From: JAAFJT01 sp043744275
GTDB lineage: Bacteria > Bacteroidota > Bacteroidia > Chitinophagales > Saprospiraceae
Length of the DNA: 64,000 nucleotides
Assembly: GCA_043744275.1 (NCBI GenBank)
Contig: JAYTUY010000173.1
Coordinates: forward strand, 3,719-67,718
Direction of reading: 5' to 3'
This document shows, piece by piece, positions 39,001 through 47,371 of this stretch. Every line of letters starts with the position of its first letter. Position 1 is the stretch's first letter. Under the pieces are notes generated by a model. The model was not told the DNA's origin. It did not search any database and saw nothing but the letters and a program-made list of their open reading frames with translations. The translations under genes and the position numbers were made by a program.

Positions 39001-42000
39001 CTGTACCTGTATAAGCAGTTGTGCCTCCTGAAGCTCCCACTGTTACGGTAGCAGTACCACCGTTACATGATATAGGAGTTGTTACCGAAGCAGTTGCGAC
39101 AAGTAGCGTAGGTTGACCTACCGTAATACTTGTAGAAGCCGTACATCCATTGGCATCGGTAACAGTGTAGGTGTAAGTACCTGCTGTTACTGAGGGGGTA
39201 AATGTACCACCGCTTACGCTATAACCAGATGTACCACCCGATGGTGTAATTGTTAAACTCGCATTACCACCATTACAAGATACTGGTGTTGTAACTGCAA
39301 CACTGGCAATTAACAGAGTCGGCTGATTCATCACTACATTTATAGCCCCTGCACAACCGAAACTACTTATTGCTGACAGATTGTGGTTGCCCGCTGACAA
39401 GCCTGTAAATGTACCTGGAGGAGATTGAACTATACCTGCTGAAGGAGAAATGGTATAAACATTCGTACTTGGACTTGTTACAGTCACTGCACCATTGCTA
39501 CCACCAAAACAACTGACGTTGATTTGTGAAGTCACCATTATAGTAGGCAATGGTCTAACTGTAATAACACCTACTGCTGTTCCTGATGCAGGACATGTTT
39601 GATTGTCTGTTACGGAGTAAACAACATTCGCTGTTCCTGCTGTTAAACCTGATGCTACAAATGTAGCACTTGTGCCACCGCCTGAAGCGTTAGGTCCTAC
39701 TACTGACCATGAATATGTAGAATAAGTACCAGAGCCACCTGTGATAACAGGTGTAACAACTTTAGAAGCGTTAACACAAACATCGGTTGCTGGCACTGTT
39801 ACTGATATTGGAGGATTCACCTTCGTGACAAACTGAGTGCTGAAAGTACAACCTGCATTATCTATAATGGTATAAGTCAACGTCACAATAGGCTGTGCGT
39901 TAATACCATTTACAGTCGCCAACCGATTCGGATTAGCGTTCGGATCTGGATTGAAATTAACGATGAAATTAGTACCACTACCCGCGCCACCTACAAAACT
40001 CTGCAAAGCGTAAACACGTCCTGGTCCACCATTAGGCGTAGCCTGTAAGTTGATAGAAGTGCCTGGACACATTTCTGTTGGTGTAATCGGATTCGGAACG
40101 ATGGTAGCCGTCAAAGCAGGACGGTTATCTATCGTAATAGTGCTGCTGCTACTGCCGCAAACACCATTCGTCACTGTCCATGTTGCTGACGCGGATGTAC
40201 CTGGCACGACTGATACCGATACAGATGTACCTGTATTAGGACCAGAGATACTCGCATTAAATGTTGTCCAAACACCTGTACCATAGGCAAAAGGTGCAGC
40301 ATTTATAGTAAAATTAGTCGCTTGATTACAACCAACAAGAGGTGAAGGTGTGGTAATCATAGCCGCTACTGGACCGACATTGGTTAACGTAACACTTGTA
40401 CTCGCAGTACATAAGCCATTCGTCACTGTCCAAGTAGCCGTAGCAGTTGTTCCTGCTGCAACACCTGTCACAGTGATAGAAGAACTATTCGTTGAAGATG
40501 GCGTACCACCTGTCACTGTCCAAACACCCGTACCAGGTGAAGGGTTATTAGACACTACACTGAAAGAACTTGTATTACAAAGTGTTTGATTGCCTGCTGG
40601 AATACTCGCTGTTACTGGAGCATTATTCGTAATCACTTTACTTGCAAATGCCATACAGGCACCAGTAATATTGCCATTAGTCACTGTTACTGCAACCATC
40701 GCCGATGAACCTGGAGATACTGTTACAGTGACAGAACTACCTGTTGATGCGCCTACAAAAGAGCCACCAGCCGTTACTGTCCACGCATAAGAGTAAGTAC
40801 CTGTAGTTGGAACTGCAGGAACTACTGTACTGCTCACTGTGAAATTGGTCAATTGATTACAAACTGTGACGTTTGAGCCTACAGTTACTGTATGTTGTTG
40901 ATAATTTTCTTTTTCAACTTGATCAGAAGATGCCGCACAAACACCGTTAGTAACAGTGAATGTCGCGAATGCTGCTACACCCGAAGGAACAGCTGTTAAG
41001 GTTGTATTTGACGCTGTTGGCGTTGTTACTGTACCCGCTGTTGTTGTCCAAGAATAATGTAAATCTGTTACACCCGACAAAGGATTATGAAAACCAATCA
41101 AACTGAAAACTGGGTTTTCACAATGGCTTTCATCAGCACCAGCATATACGCCCGTAGGTGCTTGATAATTCGTTAAAGTTACTGATGAAGATGTAGAAGG
41201 GCAACCGGGTCCCGAAGTAACCGTCCATGTTGCTGTGGACACTGTACCAGGTAAAACACCTGTTACAAATGTCGTTGCTGATGAAGGAGACTGAGCTACA
41301 CCGCCTCCTGTTACTGTCCAAGTACCTGTGCCAACTGTTGGCGCTGTTGCAGTTACAACAAATACACCTGCACCACATTGTTTTTGCGGTGTTGTCGTGA
41401 TAACTGCTGCTGAAGGCGGTGCATTATTAGTGACTGTAGTGGTTGTACTTGTTGTACAACTGCCGTTTGTCACTGTCCAAGTCAACGTTGCCGTTATTCC
41501 TGCTGGAACACCTGTTACAGTTGTTGAAGTGGAAGTTGTATTTGTTACAGTACCAGATGTAGTTGTCCATACACCTGTACCGACACTGGCAGAAGAAGTA
41601 AGCGTGAAAGTACCATTATTACAATTTGGACCTGATGCACTCGCTGAAATAGTCGGCATCACATTATTTGTCAATGTAACCGAAGCTACGTTGCTGCTTG
41701 TTGCGCCGCAAGTACCGTTGGTAATTGTCCAAACTGCTGTTGCTGTTGTACCCGCTGTTACGCCTGTGATAGTCGTCGTTGCAGAAGTAGAAGATGTCAC
41801 TGTACCACCTGTTACCGTCCAAGTACCCGATCCTACTGAGGGGGTATTGCCTGTTACGGTGAAAGTGCTTGTATTACACAATGTCTGATTACCCGCTGTT
41901 ATTGATGCAGCAGAAGGTTTAGCGAACACCGTCACGGTAGCCGTAGCTGCCATAGCATTGATACAACTTTTGCTATCTGATATACTGTACCCGACGAGAT

Positions 42001-44107
42001 AAGTCGAACTCGGTGACACAGGCGGAAGAAGGGATTCAACCGTTGCTGTATAGACACCCATAGAAAAACCAGGTGTAAACGTCACATTCGCAGGACCTGA
42101 ACCTGTAAAGTTGGCAAAGTAACCAGTACCTGAGCCACCTGATGGTGTACTACCTGTCAATACAGTTGTTGAGCCTTCACAGATAGAAAGCGAACCAGTA
42201 ATAGTTGGATTAGCAGGCAAGCCATTAACTGTTACAACCATACTGCTGCTTGTGCTGCAACTGGCACCTGAAGTAACAGTGTAAACTACTGTGACTGTTC
42301 CAGCTGAAGTGCCTGTCAAAGTAATTGTACTGCCTGTACCAGACGTGGGCGTAACAGAAGAACCTGTCACTGACCAAGAATGTATCAAGCCTGTGCCTGT
42401 CGCATTGCCATTAATCGTAATGGTATTGCCAATACACACTTGACCTGCTGGCACACCATTATTGGTGAAGCTGATAGTCGGAAGTGGATTAACCGTTACT
42501 GTAGTCGTTGTTGAAGAAGAACAACCGAGATTATCAGTTACAGTATAAGTAATAATCGAAGTGCCTGATGATACACCCGTAACCACACCACTCGTATTGC
42601 TTACAGTCGCTACACCAGTAGCACTTGAAGTCCAAACTGCAGTTGCTGAAACCGCAGGAGCAATGAAGCCTGGTGTATAAGTAGGTGCCATTATGCTACC
42701 CACACATACAGGTGTTACACCCGTAATTGTCGGAACTGGCACTGCCTTAACTGTTACTGTTACTGATGATGTAGCAATACAACCTAAATTATCAGTTACT
42801 GTATAACTAATGACTGATGTACCCGCAGATACACCCGATACAAGACCTGTATTACTAACTGTAGCAACGCTTGAAACACTGGTGCTCCAAACGGCTGTTG
42901 CTGAAGTAGCAGGAGAAACAAAACCCAGAGTACCTGTCAATTGACTTGTACTACCTGCACAAATTGATGCAGTGCCTGATACTGAGGGGGTCGGTAAAGG
43001 ATTCACCGTCACCGTTACTGATGAAGAAGAAGAACAACCATTATTATCAGTTACAGTGTAGCTAATAATTGATGTACCCGCAGCTACACCACTTACAACA
43101 CCACTGCTCACTGTCGCTTTAGTCATATCACTTGAGCTCCAAACAACTGTTGGTACTGGATTCGCAGTAGCAACAACAGTAAATGCACCATTCAAAGTAG
43201 TTGTACTACCCACACAAACAGAAGCAGAAGTAGGCGTAATCGCAGCCGTTACTTTATTCACCACCAAATTAATAGCTGGTGTAGTATAAAATTCCGTCGG
43301 TGTACCCGCAGCACAACCTGTGAAGCGAACACCCAGACGATAAGCACCATTATCTCCAGGAGATACAGTAGAGGCAATAGCATAATTAAGATTCGTAGAA
43401 GTTCCAGACGCATTAGCAGCATTTTTTTCCCACTGATACTGAGGGGTCACTGCATTGATAGTTGGGTTTGGACCCGTAACGCCTGTAGCCGTGAAAGTAC
43501 CTGTAAAATTGGCAGGGCTGCCTTCACACACTGTGGCACTTGGGATAGTAGCTGTTAAAGTCTGTACTCTGGATGTTATAGTACCATTAATGATAAAATC
43601 ATCTAAGTAATACTCACCTGTGTTAGAAGCATTTACTAAATCAAGCGTTATGAGTACTTGCCCAACAATGTCTTGAGCAGCAGGAATACCCGAAGTATTA
43701 TAAGGTGATCCTAAAGGCGTTAGAGATGGAGGACCACTTACAGTCACTGCAATGCCTGACTGTACAGTCGTACCACCTACTATCAAATTCATATTCTGTG
43801 GACCTGAAATATCTCTCCGATGCTTGAGTGCGATACTTGAAATATCCAATTCATATCCACATTTGACCTTGATGGTCAATGTCAAAGTACCACTACCCGT
43901 ACTAAAACCCTTAGACAATAATTCGCCACTTGGGTTAGTCATAGGATTGGAACTTGCCCATACCGTAGAGAATAAATTTCCTGGACCCGGACTTGGGAGG
44001 TCTATACCCGACGTAAAATCGTTGGAATATACCTGTCCATAAATAGAGCTACTCCAAACTATTTGTAAGAAAAATAGCAGTGATAGCAATCTAGTAAATT
44101 TTTTCAT
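36038..44107 (-). CDS. Giant secreted adhesin-like protein with Ig-like and SprB repeats and dockerin-like end
   Basis: A 2689-residue exported protein with a signal peptide (FTRLLSLLFFLQIVWSSSIYG). The N-terminal ~180 residues form a lectin-like or nuclease-associated beta domain. They are followed by Ser/Thr-rich Ig-like repeats (SVCVGSTTTLNG...VVSGVAAGTSIISYTVTDN.GCSSSS; later TGTWTVTGG...TSATTTITGVTAGTTATAVWTVTNG), then about six SprB-type repeats (SCNGGNASLTI, SCFGGNDGSATAA; roughly 1525-1995). The C terminus has two dockerin-like segments (GDANGDNRINLSDYLLWFSKNN; ADFNLNPGVNLSDYLKWF) rather than a recognised T9SS tail. SprB repeats occur in gliding adhesins. It probably acts at the cell surface. 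Five dispersed words lie in frame. Confidence 0.86.
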   Translation of the reverse strand: MKKFTRLLSLLFFLQIVWSSSIYGQVYSNDFTSGIDLPSPGPGNLFSTVWASSNPMTNPSGELLSKGFSTGSGTLTLTIKVKCGYELDISSIALKHRRDISGPQNMNLIVGGTTVQSGIAVTVSGPPSLTPLGSPYNTSGIPAAQDIVGQVLITLDLVNASNTGEYYLDDFIINGTITSRVQTLTATIPSATVCEGSPANFTGTFTATGVTGPNPTINAVTPQYQWEKNAANASGTSTNLNYAIASTVSPGDNGAYRLGVRFTGCAAGTPTEFYTTPAINLVVNKVTAAITPTSASVCVGSTTTLNGAFTVVATANPVPTVVWSSSDMTKATVSSGVVSGVAAGTSIISYTVTDNNGCSSSSSVTVTVNPLPTPSVSGTASICAGSTSQLTGTLGFVSPATSATAVWSTSVSSVATVSNTGLVSGVSAGTSVISYTVTDNLGCIATSSVTVTVKAVPVPTITGVTPVCVGSIMAPTYTPGFIAPAVSATAVWTSSATGVATVSNTSGVVTGVSSGTSIITYTVTDNLGCSSSTTTTVTVNPLPTISFTNNGVPAGQVCIGNTITINGNATGTGLIHSWSVTGSSVTPTSGTGSTITLTGTSAGTVTVVYTVTSGASCSTSSSMVVTVNGLPANPTITGSLSICEGSTTVLTGSTPSGGSGTGYFANFTGSGPANVTFTPGFSMGVYTATVESLLPPVSPSSTYLVGYSISDSKSCINAMAATATVTVFAKPSAASITAGNQTLCNTSTFTVTGNTPSVGSGTWTVTGGTVTSSTSATTTITGVTAGTTATAVWTITNGTCGATSSNVASVTLTNNVMPTISASASGPNCNNGTFTLTSSASVGTGVWTTTSGTVTNTTSTSTTVTGVPAGITATLTWTVTNGSCTTSTTTTVTNNAPPSAAVITTTPQKQCGAGVFVVTATAPTVGTGTWTVTGGGVAQSPSSATTFVTGVLPGTVSTATWTVTSGPGCPSTSSSVTLTNYQAPTGVYAGADESHCENPVFSLIGFHNPLSGVTDLHYSWTTTAGTVTTPTASNTTLTAVPSGVAAFATFTVTNGVCAASSDQVEKENYQQHTVTVGSNVTVCNQLTNFTVSSTVVPAVPTTGTYSYAWTVTAGGSFVGASTGSSVTVTVSPGSSAMVAVTVTNGNITGACMAFASKVITNNAPVTASIPAGNQTLCNTSSFSVVSNNPSPGTGVWTVTGGTPSSTNSSSITVTGVAAGTTATATWTVTNGLCTASTSVTLTNVGPVAAMITTPSPLVGCNQATNFTINAAPFAYGTGVWTTFNASISGPNTGTSVSVSVVPGTSASATWTVTNGVCGSSSSTITIDNRPALTATIVPNPITPTEMCPGTSINLQATPNGGPGRVYALQSFVGGAGSGTNFIVNFNPDPNANPNRLATVNGINAQPIVTLTYTIIDNAGCTFSTQFVTKVNPPISVTVPATDVCVNASKVVTPVITGGSGTYSTYSWSVVGPNASGGGTSATFVASGLTAGTANVVYSVTDNQTCPASGTAVGVITVRPLPTIMVTSQINVSCFGGSNGAVTVTSPSTNVYTISPSAGIVQSPPGTFTGLSAGNHNLSAISSFGCAGAINVVMNQPTLLIASVAVTTPVSCNGGNASLTITPSGGTSGYSVSGGTFTPSVTAGTYTYTVTDANGCTASTSITVGQPTLLVATASVTTPISCNGGTATVTVGASGGTTAYTGTGAFSGQAAGPHTYTVTDANGCTASVTITIAQPTQVTASIASSTNVSCNGLSNGSATVTAGGGTPGFTYAWSTSPVQTTATATGLIAGSYTVIVTDANSCSTSTSVTITQPSVLLAGASQNTPPSRNGYGISCFGGNDGSATAAAFGGTPGYTYLWSNGETTAVATMLSAGTATVTVTDANGCPTSASVTMTQPPTAVSFSSATFTSPNCAVGQGVSNNGTITVSATGGISTYTYAITPTATQGSPGAFTGISASTTPYIVTVTDANGCTATTSIIVTPLATVAVTPTAVPNPICSGTATTLSASATGGTITGYSWSVTASTGNTATAVPATSTASSFVSTISQGANTPGISTLTYTVVATNSNSCSASSTVNVVVNPLPYLTGVGSPDPTCRDAGAFGFVYLTNPNSANQINFVADNNGILLSPPASNVAITASPVRVNLVPSLPIGNSTLTYTVTNTTTGCVSPTSTYIVRVNVLPTVTALSISGANELCDGGPTKTLDVTTNGANFGQVGAFPRTVRIKKTANSVVSFFDIVVPNPGSGSVASSNIAITDAGTYEVIGITDGATCAGTISGIPGGPIRTLSDGRFTVTAPATNTTQVVYDGCSAVLTVAAAFNSTPSVGTLAYQWEVDPGTGYIAVNGETSTTLTLTGINSTFNGLKYRCRVTSSGSSCGTVMKFSNEITLSVATLAAAAGPDQTAPGATFTLAATLPAGTTGAWSVVSTNTTVTFASSTNPVTTVTLANPNTTATLRWTVTAPGGCSTFDDVVISRVNIRLDAKVFLEGPLSGSSMNTNIRSILPTTSPYGTGESSSVILSNPVTEWIKVELRNAVTPATVVDSRSGLLLSNGKIVDMDGVSPLTFNNAAAGTYHIAVIHRNHIDFRTNTALSFTAGTSTMVDFTIAAPNVFNTALKLIGGTTSAMYAGDANGDNRINLSDYLLWFSKNNTASYPYSILSTSAANADFNLNPGVNLSDYLKWFTNNNVNKSPNP

Positions 44108-45005
44108 TGATGAAATTGTTGTTTTTCTTTGTTAAATAAAAAAAGGTTTAATGAAAAAAATGAGCTTACAAAGATTTACTCACAGAGAAGTATCTCGCGC
44201 ATACGCAAAGAGAACTGTCTTGAGCAAGCCAGTAACTATGTGACAATAAAAAGATTATGAAAATGGATGTGTTGTATTGATTTTAGACATACGGTGTATT
44301 TTAGTTCGGTTGAGTAATCATTATTTCACGGAGAGGCATCGCAATGCCTTGTCATCAGTAGAATCTTTAAATTCGGTTAATTATACATTAAATCGTCTCG
44401 TCAAAGTTTAGAAGCGGTATTTTAAAATCGGTTTTGTCACTAAATAAAATAAGCTGAAAAGCTGAAAAATAATTTAATTATATATTCATGAAATCAATTT
44501 ATATCAAAAACTAATAGAATGAACTCTTCATTCGCCATACATCAACACTGTTCTATCTTCGGAAATTAAGCGCCCTAAAGAAAAGGGCATAGGTAAGTGG
44601 GTTAGACTCGTTCGATTTACTGGAGTATTCAAAAATATTGTTTTCATAGTTCACAATGATTAAAAGTTATACGGACGTTATAGTTATAGATCATTTTTGT
44701 TTGAATTTCTTAACACATAGATTAATAATTTTGAGGCATAAAATCTTTACTCTTGCAAATGTATGCTATAAAATTTAAATAATCAAACAGTATCACATAT
44801 TTTCTATGTAAAAAATACCCTATTTTAATAAGTATTTTAAAGTTTACGAAATTTAGTTATCCGATGTTACACGATTTTTTAATATAATTGTGACTTAGTA
44901 AAAAAATATAAGAATATTTTCTGCTTTTCTCCTACCCCAACTTTAACATTCCTCCATCCTACTATATCCTGTTCAAAGCAATTAATTATTAAAGCATAAA
45001 TAAAT
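44108..45005. other. Long gap upstream of the adhesin gene
   Basis: Nearly 900 bases, AT-rich, with no reading frame or RNA gene I can support and no dispersed word, the largest word-free intergenic gap in the window. It must carry the adhesin promoter. Confidence 0.6.
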
Positions 45006-45237
45006 GGCATTAATGTTCTCAGGAATAGCATTAATGTTCACAGGAATAGCATTAATGTTCACAGGAATGGCATTAATGTTCACAGGATTGGCATTAATGT
45101 TCACAGGATTGGCATTAATGTTCACAGGATTGGCATTAATGTTCACAGGAATAGCATTAATGTTCACAGGATTGGCATAAATGTTCACAGGATTGGCATA
45201 AATGTTCATAGGAATAGCACTAATGTTTAATATCCCC
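45006..45237. repeat. 21-bp minisatellite, 11 units
   Basis: Eleven copies of a 21-bp unit (GCATTAATGTTCACAGGAAT or a close variant) start at 45007 and recur every 21 bases to 45217. The units differ at one to three positions. Because 21 is a multiple of three, the minus strand reads as a repeated NINANPV peptide. With no start signals and no other features, I treat it as non-coding. Confidence 0.9.
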
Positions 45238-45255
45238 CTGCCCGAAGGGGGGATA

Positions 45256-45336
45256 TTTTCAACAAGGGTTTAGTAACCCCATATTTGTTTTTTTTCAAAA
45301 AAAACAAATATGGGGTTACTAAACCCTTGTTGAAAA
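45256..45336. repeat. Perfect 81-bp palindrome (40-base arms, 1-base loop)
   Basis: Arms 45256-45295 and 45297-45336 are exact reverse complements around a single C. It follows a small CCCC/GGGG hairpin near 45234-45254. Such a structure can extrude as a cruciform, and long perfect palindromes are usually unstable in bacteria. Confidence 0.92.
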
Positions 45337-45371
45337 CCCTTGCTGAAAGGCAACTCTACCCCCTCAGTAAA

Positions 45372-45402
45372 AAAGCCGTTTCGAGCAAATCGAAACGGCT
45401 TT
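45372..45402 (-). terminator. Terminator of the efflux locus
   Basis: Arms 45372-45383 and 45391-45402 (AAAGCCGTTTCG type) lie just after the outer-membrane factor stop. On the minus strand a T-run follows, and then the dispersed word at 45359-45368. Confidence 0.88.
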
Positions 45403-45430
45403 GTGCACCAATAGAAAACAGGTTGAAAAT

Positions 45431-46876
45431 TTATTTCCAACCACCGCCCAATGCCCTGTAAAGATTGGTGACTGAATTAAATTGGTGTTGTTTCACTTCA
45501 ATTAATTCTAATTTGGCAGACAATGCTTCTCGTTGTGCTGTCAAAACTTCTAAATAGTTGGCTCTGGCGGATTTGAATAAATCATTGGCAATGCCGATAG
45601 ACCTTGTTTGAACGTCAACTTCTTGCGCTTTCAGGCTGTATCGTTTTTCTAAATTATTAATATGCGCTAATTCATTCGACACTTCAACAAAGGCATTTAA
45701 TACGCGCTTTTGATACTCATACATCGTTTGAATTTGCATCGCATTGGCTGTTTTAAATTCCGCCGTAATCGCATTTTTGTTGATGATAGGACCCGCCATA
45801 TCAGTCGCCAATGTATAGAGTAAAGATTCAGGCAACTTGACCAAATAACTTGGTCTAAACGCTTGCAGCCCGAATCTGCCCGACACTGCCAGCGATGGAT
45901 AAAACTCCAATTGTGCCGCTTTCAACTCCCATTTTGTCGCCAGTAGCTCTAACTCTGCTTGACGAATATCTGGGCGATTTTTCAATAATTGCGTAGGAAT
46001 ACCCTGTTTTATTTTATTCGGCAATTGTGCCGTAAATGTCGCTTTGTCTCGCACGATAGGCTGCGGATATCTACCCATTAAGAAGTTGATTTTATTCTCA
46101 TTCTCCGTAATATTTTGCAAAAACTCGTATTCCAAACTTTGAGAATTCAATATCTGCGCTTCAAATTGCTTGACTGCTAACTCCGTCACCACGGCTGCTT
46201 GTTTTTGAACCTTCACAACCTCCAATTGATTTTGTTGCAATTGGATGGTTTCCCTCAAAATATCCAATTGGTTGTCCAAAGCCAAAAGTTCATAATAAGA
46301 ATTGGCAATTTCGGCAATCAAATTGGTACGAACAAAGTTTCTGCCTTCAAAACTGGCGAGATATTTTGCCATCGCTGCGCTCTTGGCACTTTTGAGTTTG
46401 CCCCAAATATCCAATTCCCAGCTCGCTCTGATGCCACCTGAGAAGTCTGTCAAATGTTCAGGCACTATGTGTCCAGGCGTGATTTCAGCCGAAGCATCGC
46501 CTGCCCCTTGCGATGTATAAGTGCCCACCTTTTCAATGCCTAAACCACCACCCACCATGACTGAGGGGAGTAAAGCCCCGTGCCGCATTTGCACTCTATT
46601 TTGCGCCATTTCAATATCTTGCAACAGCATCAACATTTCAGGATTGTTATTGATAGCCGTATCAATGAGCGTGATGAGTTTGGGATCATTAAAGAACTCT
46701 CGCCAATTCATATTTGCCGAATTTGTTGAGTCAACTGAATCAGAATAGGCAGACGGCACAGGTTTGAGCGTTGGCACTTGTATCGGTACAGGCAGTTTGC
46801 AACTGGCGTAAAGGATGCTGAGTCCGATGGTAGCGATGTATTTAATATTTTTTAATAGCTTCATTTTAATAGACAA
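45431..46876 (-). CDS. Outer-membrane efflux lipoprotein, OprM/NodT family
   Basis: A 481-residue TolC-type channel that completes a tripartite RND pump. A lipoprotein signal with lipobox ILYASC (Cys26, or Cys22 from the alternative start MKLLKN) anchors it in the outer membrane. Two OEP domains follow, with NWREFFNDPKLITLIDTAINNNPEM, GGIRASWELDIWGKLKSAKSAA and the second-half RPDIRQAELELLATKWELKAAQLEFYPSLAVSG. The C terminus, FNSVTNLYRALGGGWK, is the normal family ending. It lies downstream of the RND pump gene with a 495-base gap containing a foldback. A dispersed word (46560) codes LPSVMVGG. Confidence 0.93.
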   Translation of the reverse strand: MSIKMKLLKNIKYIATIGLSILYASCKLPVPIQVPTLKPVPSAYSDSVDSTNSANMNWREFFNDPKLITLIDTAINNNPEMLMLLQDIEMAQNRVQMRHGALLPSVMVGGGLGIEKVGTYTSQGAGDASAEITPGHIVPEHLTDFSGGIRASWELDIWGKLKSAKSAAMAKYLASFEGRNFVRTNLIAEIANSYYELLALDNQLDILRETIQLQQNQLEVVKVQKQAAVVTELAVKQFEAQILNSQSLEYEFLQNITENENKINFLMGRYPQPIVRDKATFTAQLPNKIKQGIPTQLLKNRPDIRQAELELLATKWELKAAQLEFYPSLAVSGRFGLQAFRPSYLVKLPESLLYTLATDMAGPIINKNAITAEFKTANAMQIQTMYEYQKRVLNAFVEVSNELAHINNLEKRYSLKAQEVDVQTRSIGIANDLFKSARANYLEVLTAQREALSAKLELIEVKQHQFNSVTNLYRALGGGWK

Positions 46877-47074
46877 TCATGATTGTTTAGTTAGAACTTT
46901 TTAAAAATTTTAACTCGTTTAAAATTAATTTTTATGGTAACAACTTAGCTTACTTCCGAAGGGGAAATCCTTAAGAAGGATGTTCAATTCGCTCATAAAA
47001 TGAATGTTTTTATGAGTTTCTGAGCTTAACTCCCCCTTTTGGCAGGGCTAATTGGTTCTGAAAAAAGCTATAAC

Positions 47075-47237
47075 TGTGCGAGTCCGCTGGACTCGTAATA
47101 TATATTTCAGGGCTAAATTTCTACAAACGTCAGAGTCCTCTGGACTCTTTTAAGATTTCAATATAGAGTCCAGAGGACTCTGACGTTTGTAGAAATAGGG
47201 TAATTAGTAATTTAAACGAGTCCAGCGGACTCGCACA
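47075..47237. repeat. Nested foldback, GAGTCC-N3-GGACTC family, copy 2
   Basis: Outer arms 47075-47096 and 47216-47237 (22 bases) and inner arms 47118-47148 and 47165-47195 (31 bases) are both perfect inverted repeats. The arm sequence matches the element at 3604-3774, but with compensating base changes in the stems. It sits between the RND pump and outer-membrane factor genes and could reduce read-through. Confidence 0.85.
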
Positions 47238-47310
47238 TTTTAGAACCAACCTGCCCTTTAGGGGTTGAGGGGCGTAGTTACATTTTATAATAAAGCCCCC
47301 CCTCAGTATA

Positions 47311-47350
47311 TGTCGGATTTTGGATGTCGGAAATATGCCAAAATCCGACA
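47311..47350 (-). terminator. Hairpin after the RND pump gene
   Basis: Thirteen-base perfect arms 47311-47323 and 47338-47350 (TGTCGGATTTTGG) start about 20 bases after the pump stop. They are flanked by a dispersed word (47298-47307) and a degenerate one (near 47358). No strong T-run, so it is a weak terminator or an mRNA-stabilising hairpin. Confidence 0.55.
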
Positions 47351-47371
47351 TCGAAAGCCCTCAGTATAAAC

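Noticed and set aside
44108..45005. Hidden RNA gene in the long gap
   Set aside because: No tRNA cloverleaf, rRNA-like stretch or terminator-ended structure was seen.
44982..45209. Minus-strand peptide of NINANPV repeats
   Set aside because: A 21-bp minisatellite stays open in frame by arithmetic. There is no signal for translation.
45006..45237. CRISPR array
   Set aside because: The repeats are head-to-tail with no spacers, and no cas genes are in the window.
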